The position numbers and the translations under genes were made by a program. DNA of 64,000 bases from Atrina japonica (taxonomy: Eukaryota; Mollusca; Bivalvia; Pterioida; Pinnidae): positions 310,001 through 374,000 of the forward strand of contig BROG01000553.1 of NCBI GenBank assembly GCA_030159075.1, in the 5' to 3' direction. Positions 1 through 12,900 of this stretch are shown here, in pieces (positions within the stretch are counted from its first letter, which is position 1; the number at the start of each line of letters is the position of its first letter). The notes below the pieces were generated by a model. The model was not told the DNA's origin and ran no database searches. It saw only the letters and a list, made by a program, of their open reading frames with translations.

Positions 1-324
1 ACACACACACACACTTAACAAACATATTCATTCACACACTTAATACATACTCATTCACACACACAATCTGTAACACACACACACCAACACACATACTCAT
101 TCACACAATCTGTAACACATACACACCAACACACATACTAACACACACACAATCTGTAACACACATACACACATACTCATTCACACACAATCTGTAACAT
201 ACATACACACCAACACACATACTTACACACACACAATTTGTAACACACATACTAACACACACACACACACACAATCTGTAACACACATACACACCAACAC
301 ACATACTAAAACACACACACACGC
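1..324. repeat. CA-rich microsatellite/minisatellite
   Basis: Irregular CA runs alternate with the words AATCTGTAAC and CATACTCATTC over the first 324 bases. In ankyrin transcripts (minus strand) this is a long GU-rich tract with repeated TTACAG words, close behind the exon 18 donor. It produces a false cysteine-rich open frame. Confidence 0.9.
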
Positions 325-353
325 CTTTAAACATCAAATCCAGAGGAGCTTAC

Positions 354-452
354 TTGAGCTTTACAGTTTACGTCTGCCTTGTGCTCCAAAAGTAGAGATA
401 CCATATCAGTATGTCCTTCTTGTGCAGCCAGATGTATTGGGGTAAAACCATT
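354..452 (-). CDS. Ank: Ankyrin exon 18, ANK repeat 20 (last exon in window)
   Basis: 99 bases, beginning [14 protein letters not shown] and ending VNCKAQ, acceptor CTTAAACAG and donor GTAAGC. It matches repeat 20 ([21 protein letters not shown]). The donor shows that the transcript continues leftwards. A GU-rich tandem array begins about 28 bases past the donor. Residues about 643-675. Confidence 0.95.
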
Positions 453-3400
453 CTGTTTAAGATAAAATACAAATACTGATTCATTTATCATTTGATATTT
501 GGTCTTATCTAGTATCATTTGTTAAATTCTAAACCTCTTTTTCAGAATCACTAAGATAACAAAATTCTACCTGTACAGAATAAAAAAACAATACCAACAA
601 AACCTGAATTCTTGTACATTTGCATTCAAATGAAGTCACACAAGCAGTCGGGGTTTTACATTAATAATTTGGTCTTCAGAACTATTACAGGAATTTGAAC
701 TCTGGGGGAATAGATTTGTTCAATTGTTATGATCAGGATGGGGATCTATGGATGTGTGTACACTGTCTATAAACATCTTGTTAATTTTCACTCCTGACTT
801 TAGCCAAGTTAAATTTACTCTGAATCAAGGTCTTAGATTTTTTTTACCAAATTTTGAATATTTTAATCTAAAAATGTTAAAACCAAGAATCATAGAATCA
901 GGATTAATCCTTTTATATTCATTTCAATACCCAAACCAAAAACATCTGAAAATGAAATTCCAATGGTATATACCAAAATAAAAAAAACCTGAATAATTAA
1001 TTTTAGTCACAATTAAATATATCTACCCCCAAACAGAAATGTGGATAGAAATCATAATACTCATTATTATCAGCTGCAGAATGTATACCTACCAAAACAC
1101 CAAATGTGGAAGAAAAAAAATAACACTGACCTTGGACTCAGCATCAGGCTTAGCTCCAAACTCCAGTAATGTAGTGGCAATGTCCATTTGGTTCTTCTTA
1201 GCAGCAATGTGAAGTGAAGTGTATCCATTCTACCAAAAAAAGGCAAAATACTGAATACAATTGTTCAGTTCATTTGTCTTTAACACTCACTATGTAAAGA
1301 TTTATAATGTATGTATATGAAATTAAAAATAGATGGCCGGGAAGACACGCCTGTTTTATGCTTGTTATAATTTGGGTCAAAATCAGGCCACAGCAACCAG
1401 CATCCCCCTGCATTGTTGCGTAATGACACTAGACAATGTGCATGTGAAGTTTCATGGCTGTAGCTGCAGTATTTTGCCCACAATGGACTGAAACAAAAAC
1501 CTTAACACAGAAAAAGGACGCCGCCGAAGCAGTGACAGCAATAGCTCTGCTGTTCTTCAAACAGGCGAGCTAAAAGGTATAGTGTTTGATGCTGTATTTC
1601 ATTACATGCATGTGTAATCAGACAATTATACTAGAGTTTAATATGCCCATGCAATACACAACACTGTATTGCACTGCAGTGGATTTTTTTTTAATTTTGA
1701 ATGTTGTTTTATGCCACAATCAACAATTTTTCAGTTATATGATGGCTGCCAGTTTTTAATGGTGGAGGAGAGAACACAGTTACAATGTACCTGGGAAGAG
1801 CAAACGTTCACAAAAAAATTATCTCAGGTTCCAGCAGGACTTGAACCTGCACTGACAGGAAGTGAGAGTTCATGATTTAAAGTGTGATGCTCTAACCACT
1901 CAGCCATGGAGGTCCCCACTGCAGTTGGATACAGTTCCATCAGAGCTATTTTCCTAAATGGGATTCAGATCATCCAAAATATTTGATGGCGTCTTTAAAA
2001 GCGGGATTAATTTTAAATTTGTGTACACTAATTTATAAATCATTGGCATGTAATAAATAGAAATCCACATAAATTTTCTATCCATATCATCAGACTGTAT
2101 TTGATCGTTGTAGCAGATGGATTCAACTCTGGCTATGCTCTTGCTGATTATGTATAGTTTTGTCAATGTAAATAATCACAGTATACAACAGTCCAAGTCA
2201 TTTGTCTATAACACTATATAAAGATTTTGATTTTGTTTTGGTTAGTATATTATCACATATACTATTTAACATATCACAGTTATCTCCCATTACAAAATAT
2301 CTTATTTACCTTAGCTGTACTGTGTGGTGATGCTTTGTGGTCCAACAACAGGAGAGCCACATTCACATGATTGTAATGGGTTGCAACATGCAGTGGTGTC
2401 AAGCCATTTTTGCCTTGTACATCTGGATTAGCATCTTTCTGGAGTAACAAGCTGGCAACCTTCATGTTTCCATATTTAGCAGCAATGTGGAGTGGTGTAA
2501 ATCCCTTCTGCAAACAAATAATAACTGTCATTAACATCAAAATATTCTGAAAATGAGCTGTAAATTCTATACTTGGTGTCTTAACTTTCAACCATATCAT
2601 AACCATGTAGGCACTACAACAATATCAGTTTGTCAATATCATACACACACACACATACACACACACACACATTCTCTCTCCTTTTAGATATACAATACAG
2701 ATGAACACACATAATAAAAATAAAATATAAAAATATATACATAATGAATATTCTATGAATGTACAGGTTCATTGGTATTTATGTATACATGTATGTGTGA
2801 GAAAGAAATTTATTTATGCATTGTGTACTTTGTATTGGAAAATATCTTTAAAAATAAAACAAATATAAGAAATATTACATCTCTCCTTCTATTTACGATT
2901 ATTAAGTCCCTGTAGACATCCAGGGCAGGTTGTGATAATTCACAAATCAACAGTTAATTATGACCTACATACCTTGGTTGTCAGACCATGAGATGACCCA
3001 TGGTCTAACAGGACAGAGGCGACTTCTTCATGTCCCTCTTTGGCTGCTATGTGAAGTGGAGTGTACAGATCCTTGGTGACTGCGTCCGGGGAAGCATTAT
3101 GTTGTAACAGCAGTGTAACATTGTCAGTATTCCCTAATCGTGCTGCAATATGCAGTGGTGTCTGTTGTTCCTGTAATTTCAAATAAAGCTTGTTTATTAC
3201 TTATCACTTCATAACTCATGTTCAAAAGCACTAAAATTTAACTGTATGAAAACATTTTTAGTTGTACTGGTCCAGGACCAGTAGCCGGCTATGGTTTGAT
3301 ATCATCTTTAGTATGTACCACGACAATATTTTTTTTTCTTCTGATTAAGAAAATATTCCAATAACTGATGACTGGTCAAAAAAAAAATCGCAAAAAATTG

Positions 3401-6400
3401 TGATATTGCTGATTTTATGTAACAGCCGGCTACTGGGCTCTGAAGAGTAGGAGCATTAAATACTGACAGCACCAAAGTTTTCATAATTTTAAGGTATAAA
3501 AACAAAATTTATCCTGTAAGGACCCAAATATATATTGTCAGCATAAAATAGCAGATATTTGATCTAAATCATTGCTTTTGGAGAAAATGAGAAAAATTAA
3601 AGTATTTTTGAGTACCGTACTCAAACATTTTATTGATTTTGGGAAAATCTAAAAATACGCAAAAATTTATATGTGAATGAAAAAACAATTAATCACTTCC
3701 TAATCATTCAAACCCAAATATTTTACAATTCTGTAATTTTAGTCCAAATATTGAGGGGGAAAGTCCAGCTTTTTGAATGAGGAAATGGTGCCTTCGGGCC
3801 CAGCTCTCAAGAGTCAGAGCATTAAATACTGACTGCCTGCATAGGTAAATAACTTTATAATATAGAAACAAAATATGGCCAGGGACCTCGACATTGACCA
3901 TGGTTCATACAGCCAATGGAAAATATTCTTTTGTTAATGAGGCCTGGGTCTTTTGAATTTAATAGTGTTTTTTCAAGATTTTGGAAATCACTTTCAAATG
4001 ACTCAAAACTGTTTGAAAATACAAGAATCACTTCAAATTCATTGTGATTTGTTTTTCAATTCTGTAATTTTGACCATAATTTAGGGGGAAATCCACCTTT
4101 TTGAATAGGAAATGGGGGCAAAATTTCTCCCTGTCAGAGTGGAAAGTCACTACATACTAAATAACTCAGCAGTAAAGCATCACAAAAACCTTTACTCAAA
4201 TTGTTAACCATGTGTATACAGCCAATGGCATCTGTATGATCAAGCTATTTTTCTTATTTAAAAGTCTTTCTTTAGTGATGTATAACATGCTATAAGTAGA
4301 ATTCAAGCACTCTAATGAAATGAATCAAGCATTTTGCATTAAATTCAAGCACTTTTTAAGGTTATTCTTGTTTTCAAGCACTTTTGTCTGTGTCCAGATG
4401 AAAATCAGCTCAGACAAGTCAATCTTCCGAGAGAACAAATTAAAATAATCAGCAATATTTATAATTTGTTATTTCAAACCTAAACTAAATTGATTTTTAT
4501 CTATATAATGTCTAATTCAAAACTGAAGCTTCAATTACTCTGATAAACATCGCTGTAGTTTTATCTACCTATGCATAAACATAAACAGACGTTGACTTCC
4601 GATGAAATTATAACAACGTAGGTGCGAACGTAGAGTCATGAGGTTTCTGAAAAGTTATTACTAAAACACTTGTCACCTATGAGAAATTAATAGCTTTAGA
4701 GGCTGCAGAGACAATGATTTGATTACAGATTTGACCTACTATCATAAACATGGGTTTGACAATCTATTGGTTTACGGTGGATGAAAACAAATCATAAACA
4801 AAATAATACTGAAAACCGGGTTGTATATCACACAAAAAAAAAGAATAATGAAAGACAAGTTGAAATTGAGAGCAGTTTAAAACATTTCTGCAGTCAATCT
4901 CCCAAGATAAAGTATCCAGTGATAAGGGTTTGTTTATTTATTTAACAGTATAATTTGAAAAGTGGCAGCTTCTGGACATTATTGAAGTGTGTGAATACAC
5001 ATCTAATGGTTTTTGGGTTTTTTTTTATGGTTTTTTTATGGTAATATCTCTATCATTGTTGTCGTTTGATTAATATTTACTTTTTAATTCTATGAATTTT
5101 TCTTTGTAAATTAGGGACAAGTAGATTTGGGATTTGGACAGGTTACTTTTTGATATAACTTGTCCGATGAGACAAGTGAAATCCTTAATGTAGCGCCCTG
5201 TCAACACCCAAAACTATACAAGATGTTAACTACCATCTTCATAGATTATCTTTATCAAACGTTTTGTGTATGTCAAGCTGACATTAAAAGATTGTTAAAA
5301 TTAAGTTACGACTCCCTAGAAACCAACATACTTGACAAAAATCAATAGTGTCTTATGCACCAGCTGAACAGAATCTATTTATCAACCATAATATAATTAA
5401 CACCTCAACAAGTCAATTACCTATTCCATTTCCAAACATTCTTATTCATTCATAGCGCTAATTGGCAGGTTCTTAAAGTTTATTAACGAGAGTGAAAAAA
5501 GAAAGCTGTTACTGATAAGTTCTCTAACACGACATCATATCTCATAGATTATATATGTGTTGTCAAAATCAATATGTCCATCTGATATCAGAATTTTATG
5601 ACTTGTATTATAACAAGTGTTACATATTATAACTTTTATGTACAATTACATGTATTTATGTTGGGTCTATTGTCTGTGACATCTGTTACATAACTAGTTT
5701 GTTTTGTTTGTTTATGTTATTTTACGCCACACTCATTAATTTTTCAGTTATATGGTGGCGGCAATTTTTTAATGGTGGACGAGGGAAACTGAATACAATA
5801 TACCCAGGTAGAGACTACCGGCCTACAGCAAGTAAACTGGAAAACTTTTCTAATAAATTCAGCTCCAGTTCCAGCAGCACTTGAACCCGTACTGACTAGA
5901 TGTGAGACTTCTTTCTTTAAAGCATGATGCTCTAAACACTCGGCCCCATTGTCGGTTTGCTAAGTACACCTAAACCTGATTATAACACCGTATACAATAC
6001 ACAAATATCGCTTTCTTGAAACAAAAGATTATATAAGGTGACTTAATCTCAACTTAAAAATGACCATTTTAAAATAATTGATTATATAAGATAAAACTCA
6101 CTCTAGCTCTGGCATCCACACTAGCACCGTTACGTAACAAAATTCTGATGATGTCAGTCTGACTTGCACGAGCTGCAAGATGTAGTGCTGTTTCTCCGCG
6201 GACTGTTGTAAAGTCAGGATTGGCGTTATTTTGAATCAGGTAGATCACAATGTTCATGTGACCCATGAAGGACGCCACGTGTAATGGTGTAAGTCCAGAC
6301 TGTAAAAAGAACCAATGTATATTTATCTTAAAATGTATATACAGGGTGTTTCATAATATCTCCAACCATCTACTTTGTGTGTATTTTGAATATTAATACA

Positions 6401-9400
6401 TATTTAAATTAAATTTTGATCTTTTTGGAAAATTAATATACTACCAATATGATGTAAATTTCCTACAGATAAATTCAATCTTGCACAGTGGAGTCTTTTG
6501 ATACATGTTCTTTTAGTCAGTAAAAATATGATAAGAGTATGAATAGAATTAGCTAGAAAAACAATATCATTTGTCCAAATCCTATCCCCTAGAACTCAAG
6601 TTTTGAACTTATATTAGGGTCATTCTTAACAGTGTCAACATTATGAAAACTATGTAGTTTTCAGTCTTTGATCAGGGCAACATGTTGAACAACAAACAAG
6701 ATTTCCCCATAGCAAATCTTTAAGTTTTCCACTGAAAATTTCCCCATAGCAAATCTTTAAGTTTTCCACTGAAGTCTAATGGTAAACTAATAATCATACC
6801 ACACAAAAGTGTTGACTGGCACAAGGACTGAAATCATAAGAAGGCATTTCTATCAGAGACTCAGAATTTTGATGTGGAAGATCACTGTGAACAGTTCCTG
6901 ACATACCATGTGTACCCCTGGGTACCCAAAATTTGGCATCAGAGATCATTGTGACCAATAATTTAGTTACCATGAGTGATTACCCTGGGTAGCCAGAACT
7001 TTGATGTGGATGATCATTGTGACCTTGAACTGAGATAACCACATGTATACTCTGGGTACCCAGAACTTTGATGTGGATGATCATTGTAACCAGTAACTGA
7101 ACTACTACATGTTTGCCCTGGGTACCCAGAACTTTTTGATGTGGTAATGAATCTACATGTTTGCCCTGTACCCAGTTATGTGATGATCATTGTAACCAGT
7201 AACTGTTAACATGTTTGCCCTGGGTGCCCAGAACTTTGATGTGGATGATCATTGTCACTGTACTACCATGTTTGCCCTGGGTAACTGAGTTCATTGTAAC
7301 CACATGAACTACTACATGTTTACCCTGGGTACCCAGAACTTTGATGTGGATGATCATTGTAACCAGAAACTGAACTACTACATGTTTGCCCTGGGTACCC
7401 ACAACTTTGATGTGGATGATCACTGTGACCAGTTACTGAGTTACCACATGTTAACTCTGGGTACCCACAACTTTGATGTGGATGATCACTGTGACCAGTA
7501 ACTGAGTTACCACATGTTTACTCTGGGTGCCCACAACTTTGATGTGGATGATCATTGTGACCAGTAACTGAGTGACATCGTGTTTACCCTGGGTACCTAG
7601 AACTTTGATGTGGATGATCATTGTGACCAGTAACTGGGTTACATCATGTTTACCCTGGGTAGCCACAACTTTGATGTGGATGATCATTGTGACCAGTATC
7701 TCAGTTACATCGTGTTTACCCTGGGTACCCAGAACTTTATGTTCAGGGATACTGACCATTAGAGACATAGATTTGACTATTTGACTGTCTACAGAACCAT
7801 CAATCATAAGATTCCTATATATTACCTCAGTTGTAGCTTCAATAGATGCTCCATACTTCAGCAACAGCTCCACAACTTTGATTCTGTTCTTCTTACAGGC
7901 AATATGTAATGGTGTAAATCCATTCTGTCAAAAAATGAAAAACTCAATTTTACAGAAGGAAAGGTATGGGTTTGAATTTAACAGAGATTCTATCACTGTA
8001 GGATATTATACTTCTTTGACAAATTACAGGGATAAATTCAATTATATATCTGTTTCCAAAATCAGAAGATTTTACTCAACTCAAGCTCTTGATTTAGTTC
8101 TGCCTTCATTCTGTAACTGGACATGTTTGTATTGAGGCATACAATTGTAAATAATGTACATATTGCTCATTTGAAGAAAACTTCTTTGAGTACGTACTCA
8201 AACAGTACCGTTCAACGTATTTATTTGTTTTTTCAGGGAAACTGATCAAAAAATTGATTAAAAATTAACATGTTTCCTATCACTAAAATCTGTTTCCAAA
8301 ATAATGAAATAAAAGTTGAGCTTGAGTATTGAGTAAAGTTGGTGACTTTGGGCCCTGATTTACCCTCAAACCATGACAAAATTATTCTGTGCATCAATAA
8401 ATCTTTTCACAAAAATTTCTATCAAACCAAATTCAAATATTATTGATATTTAGTCTTCATCACGTTTACAAATTTCAGTAATAACATTGCCAGATTACCT
8501 GATGAGGTTCCCCTATATTAGCAGAACTATTGTTTCTCTTCAAGGTTTTATATATAACTAAAATTTCTTTAACAACTTTATCATTGTCCTACACTTAAGA
8601 GATAAATGTTTTGACTTACCAGAGCTCGAGCATTTGGATCACATTTTCTGTCCAGTAATAGCTTGGCAGTTTTAACATTTCCGCAATGTGCTGCTACATG
8701 AAGTGGAGTCAAATAGTCCTGAAATTTTTCATCAAATTTCATCAAGAAAAGTTCATCAATGAAATAAGTAATTTCAAATAATTCCTTAATTTGAAATGAA
8801 TATAAAGAAATGTGATACTATATTGTTTTTAAAGATCTAAATTTCAGTATTAATCTAATGTTTTTATGAATTTAAATTCAAGGGAATGTACCAATATATA
8901 CCGGTATCTTGATAACAACTTACCACTGTGACATCATCAACAGGTGCCCTGTGATACAACAGCAGTCTAGCACAATCCACATGATCACCCTGAGCTGCCA
9001 TGTGTAGAGGTGTCAGTCCATTCTATAACAAAATACACATCATCATCAAGTAATAATAATACAACAATATGGTTGATAGCTTGACCACAGGACTGGGTTA
9101 GATTTTACACTGGTAAAGCACTAGTGACCTGCTAATACAAATAGGCTATTTTTCATAATATAAGTACTTATAGAGACCCTATCAAAACAAAAACATCTAA
9201 TGAATGACAACAACTTTTAAGATATCACTATCTTATACCGACTCCTGCAAATTAACTCATTCATCCCTGCAGACACATTTGGACTGGTCAAAGTCATTTA
9301 TTCACAGAAGAGTCAAGTTTTTCAGGGGTGGATGAGCTAAGATCCATAAATACTAAATATCCTGAACATAGATGTAATGTAAAAAGTACCTTCATCCTCT

Positions 9401-9901
9401 CATTCCTTATATATGTACCTGCTAGTTGGTAACTGCAGTGTTAAAATATGTTATTTGTTAAAGAAACTCTGGTAATGAATGATATAGCTAATTTTGTCTT
9501 AAAATAAAATGACAATACCTTGGTTTTAGCTGATTTTGGAGCACCACGTTCCAACAGAAGATCTACAACATTTTCATGGCCACTCCTGGCTGCACAGTGT
9601 AAAGGTGTTAGGCCATCCTGTAAGTAGTTAACATTTGATAATCATATCTCATATTTGAATTGCTTTTCACACAGATGTAAAAAAAGTTGTGTTTAACAAG
9701 ATGGCTGCATTGTAATGAACTAGATGTATAAATTCATTATGTAAATATAAAACAATATCTAAAATGCCTTGAGGATTTTTGTTAGCATTAAAACATATCT
9801 TTAAACTCTCATCAAAATGATTAAGCTGACTACTCTAAAATGATGTATAAAGAGTGCACATACACTCTATCTCTTTCACATTTACTCTCTCTCTCACTCT
9901 G

Positions 9902-9940
<39 letters not shown>

Positions 9941-12900
9941 TCAACATAGATTATTATCATACATAAATACCAACCCTGGTTCTTTCATCAATGATGGCTT
10001 TGTTGTCTATCAATAGTGTTACCATGGTAGGCTTTCCCCATCTGGATGACACATGTAGGGGTGTAATGTTGTTCTGCAATACAAATAATCAAATTTTACT
10101 TGAAATCTCACTCTTTTTGTCTGTTTTTTCTTCTAAAACGATGAAAAGCTTTGTTTCACTTGTAACCATTAAAACATAAATAGAGGATTGAATACAATTC
10201 AGGACAACGATATAATTAGCACACTGTATATATACCTGGAAGTTTTCACTCCTGTTTAATTTTCGTTATTTTTGTCCTTTAGATGAATGGAAGTGAAATT
10301 TTTCAGCTAAATAATTTAAGCACAGACAGACATGCTATCCGTGAGACTATAGTGTTTGAGGGTGAATTTAAGATGGGGTAAATGTTTTCTGTCGTAAAAG
10401 GTCAAATATTCCATAGTATGCAGTAACACAATCTATCATTTGTATTAGAAAACTGATGTCTATATCACCTGAAATTATACCTACCTTGGCTTTGAAATTG
10501 ACATCAGCTCCTCTTTGTATCAGCAATGATCCAACGTTAGTGTTGCCATAGTGAGCAGCAATATGGAGGGGGGTGAATCCACTCTAAAAGTTGAAAAGGT
10601 ATATTATCATACATTATATGTCTCTTATTGACCAAGATATATGTCAAATCAAAGTCTAATAATGAAATTCACTCTACATGATTTATCTCTTAAACAAATA
10701 GATTTTAGTGAAGTTCTACAATTTTCATGTATTCCAACAGGATTCTAAGACTTTATTTTTCTATCATACAAAAACATCCTGGTAGGATAGACCTATTCCA
10801 GCTTTGAAATATGTTAATTACAAAACAAAATGATTGTAAAATGACTACTTCTATTACTAATAATGACAACAGTAATTTATCATGGTATCTAAGTTAGTGT
10901 TTGTTATAAACGTGGACATAGCAGTGTTAAATTACAGTAAACAGTTAAGATAAGTATCAAATGGAAATAACATTGTTACTTTAAAAACTTCAAAAGTAAA
11001 ATCTAAAAAGTATTGAAATGGAAACACCAAAGTGTAACTTTAAAACCGGTGAGTAAAATATGATATCTACCAAAGTGTAACTTTAAAACCGGTGAGTAAA
11101 ATATGATATCTACCAAAGTGTAACTTTAAAACCGGTGAGTAAAATATGATATCTACCAAAGTGTAACTTTAAAACCGGTGAGTAAAATATGATATCTATC
11201 AAGTAACATGACACAGGGAGGAAAAGCATTATCATGAAGCCTAGAAAATACAATGTATTAAGATATAACTTGACTGACAATAAGAATAGAACTTATGAAA
11301 TACAATGTTTAACATTAAAAAGAAACAGATACCAAAGTATTAATCATTAGGCGTTCCAAGAGAAAGTAAACAAATCTGGTGAACATTGAACAAACATGGA
11401 CCTCGGAAGGTCTAGACGTGGGATCAGGTGTCATATGACTTAACTCATCTAATAATAGATGTAGAACAGAACCAACAAAAAACATAGTTTAACAATATGA
11501 CTAAATCATAGAGAGATGAGAATAGAGCAGGGCCTACAAAATACATACTTTAACAATTATCCACCTAACCCATCTAAGGATGGGAGCAGAACAGAGCCTG
11601 TACATTACAACATTTTACAATATGATACTTAAACCACTATCACAGCCTACTAAATACTGTGTATAATAAGTCAATCATCAAAAACTTAAAATAATTATAT
11701 ACATGTACACCTATATTAAGTCTTATAAAAAAAATATAGTAAAATACTCTACAAAAGCAGGAAAAAAAGACTGCACAACTGACAACAAATAGGTAACAAA
11801 ATCATACAACAGTACTAAAACATTGGAATAGACTATAACAGTTCACACGAAACACAGAACATTTCAAGTGAAGTACTATCTAATGCTTCCTAACAATCTT
11901 ATCAAGTGAATACAAGTATCTGTAGAGATCCTAAAAATCTTATCAAGTGAAGGAATCTTAGTACTATCTAATGTTTCCTAAGAATCTTATCAAGTGGAGT
12001 ACTATCTAATGCTTCCTAACAATCTTATCAAGTGAAGTACTATCTAATCTAATGTTTCCTAACAATCTTATCAAGTGAAGTACTATCTAATGTACTATCT
12101 ATCATGAAGTACTTCCTAACAATCTTATCAAGTGAAGTACTATCTAATGCTTCCTAACAATCTTATCAAGTGAAGTACTGTCTAATGCTTCCTAGTACTA
12201 TCTAATGCTTCCTAAATATCAAGTTATCAAGTGAAGTACTATCTAATGCTTCCTAACAATCTTATCAAGTGAAGTACTATCTAATGCTTCCTAACAATCT
12301 TATCAAGTGAAGTACTATCTAATGCTTCCTAAATATATTATCAAGTGAAGTACTATCTAATGCTTCCTAACAATCTTATCAAGTGAAGTACTATCTAATG
12401 CTTCCTAACAATCTTATCAAGTGAAGTACTATCTAATGCTTCCTAAATATATTATCAAGTGAAGTACTATCTAATGCTTCCTAACAATCTTATCAAGTGA
12501 ATGCTATCCTAAATATCTTATCAAGTGAAGTACTATCTAATGCTTTCCTAACAATCTTATCAAGTGAAGTACTATCTAATGCTTCCTAACAATCTTATCA
12601 AGTGAAGTACTATCTAATGCTTCCTAACAATCTTATCAAGTGAAGTACTATCTAATGCTTCCTAACAATCTTATCAAGTGAAGTACTATCTAATGCTTCC
12701 TAACAATCGTATCAAGTGAAGGAATCTAAGTACTATCTAATGCGAACTACTTCTGATTATTGATATATATCTACTTCTGATTATTGATACATATCTACTT
12801 CTGATTATTGATACATATCTACTTCTGATTATTGATACATATCTACTTCTGATTATTGATACATATCTACTTCTGATTTGATATTAATCATTTAAGAGAT

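Noticed and set aside
1836..1917. tRNA gene
   Set aside because: A and B boxes are present, but the sequence does not close into a cloverleaf and is followed by a SINE body and tail; same for copies B, C, D, E and the 40730-40985 relic.
7451..7873. 140-residue minus-strand frame running from exon 13 into the intron
   Set aside because: The first part is true exon 13 (ends at 7826 with a GT donor); the rest is read-through into the 63-base minisatellite.
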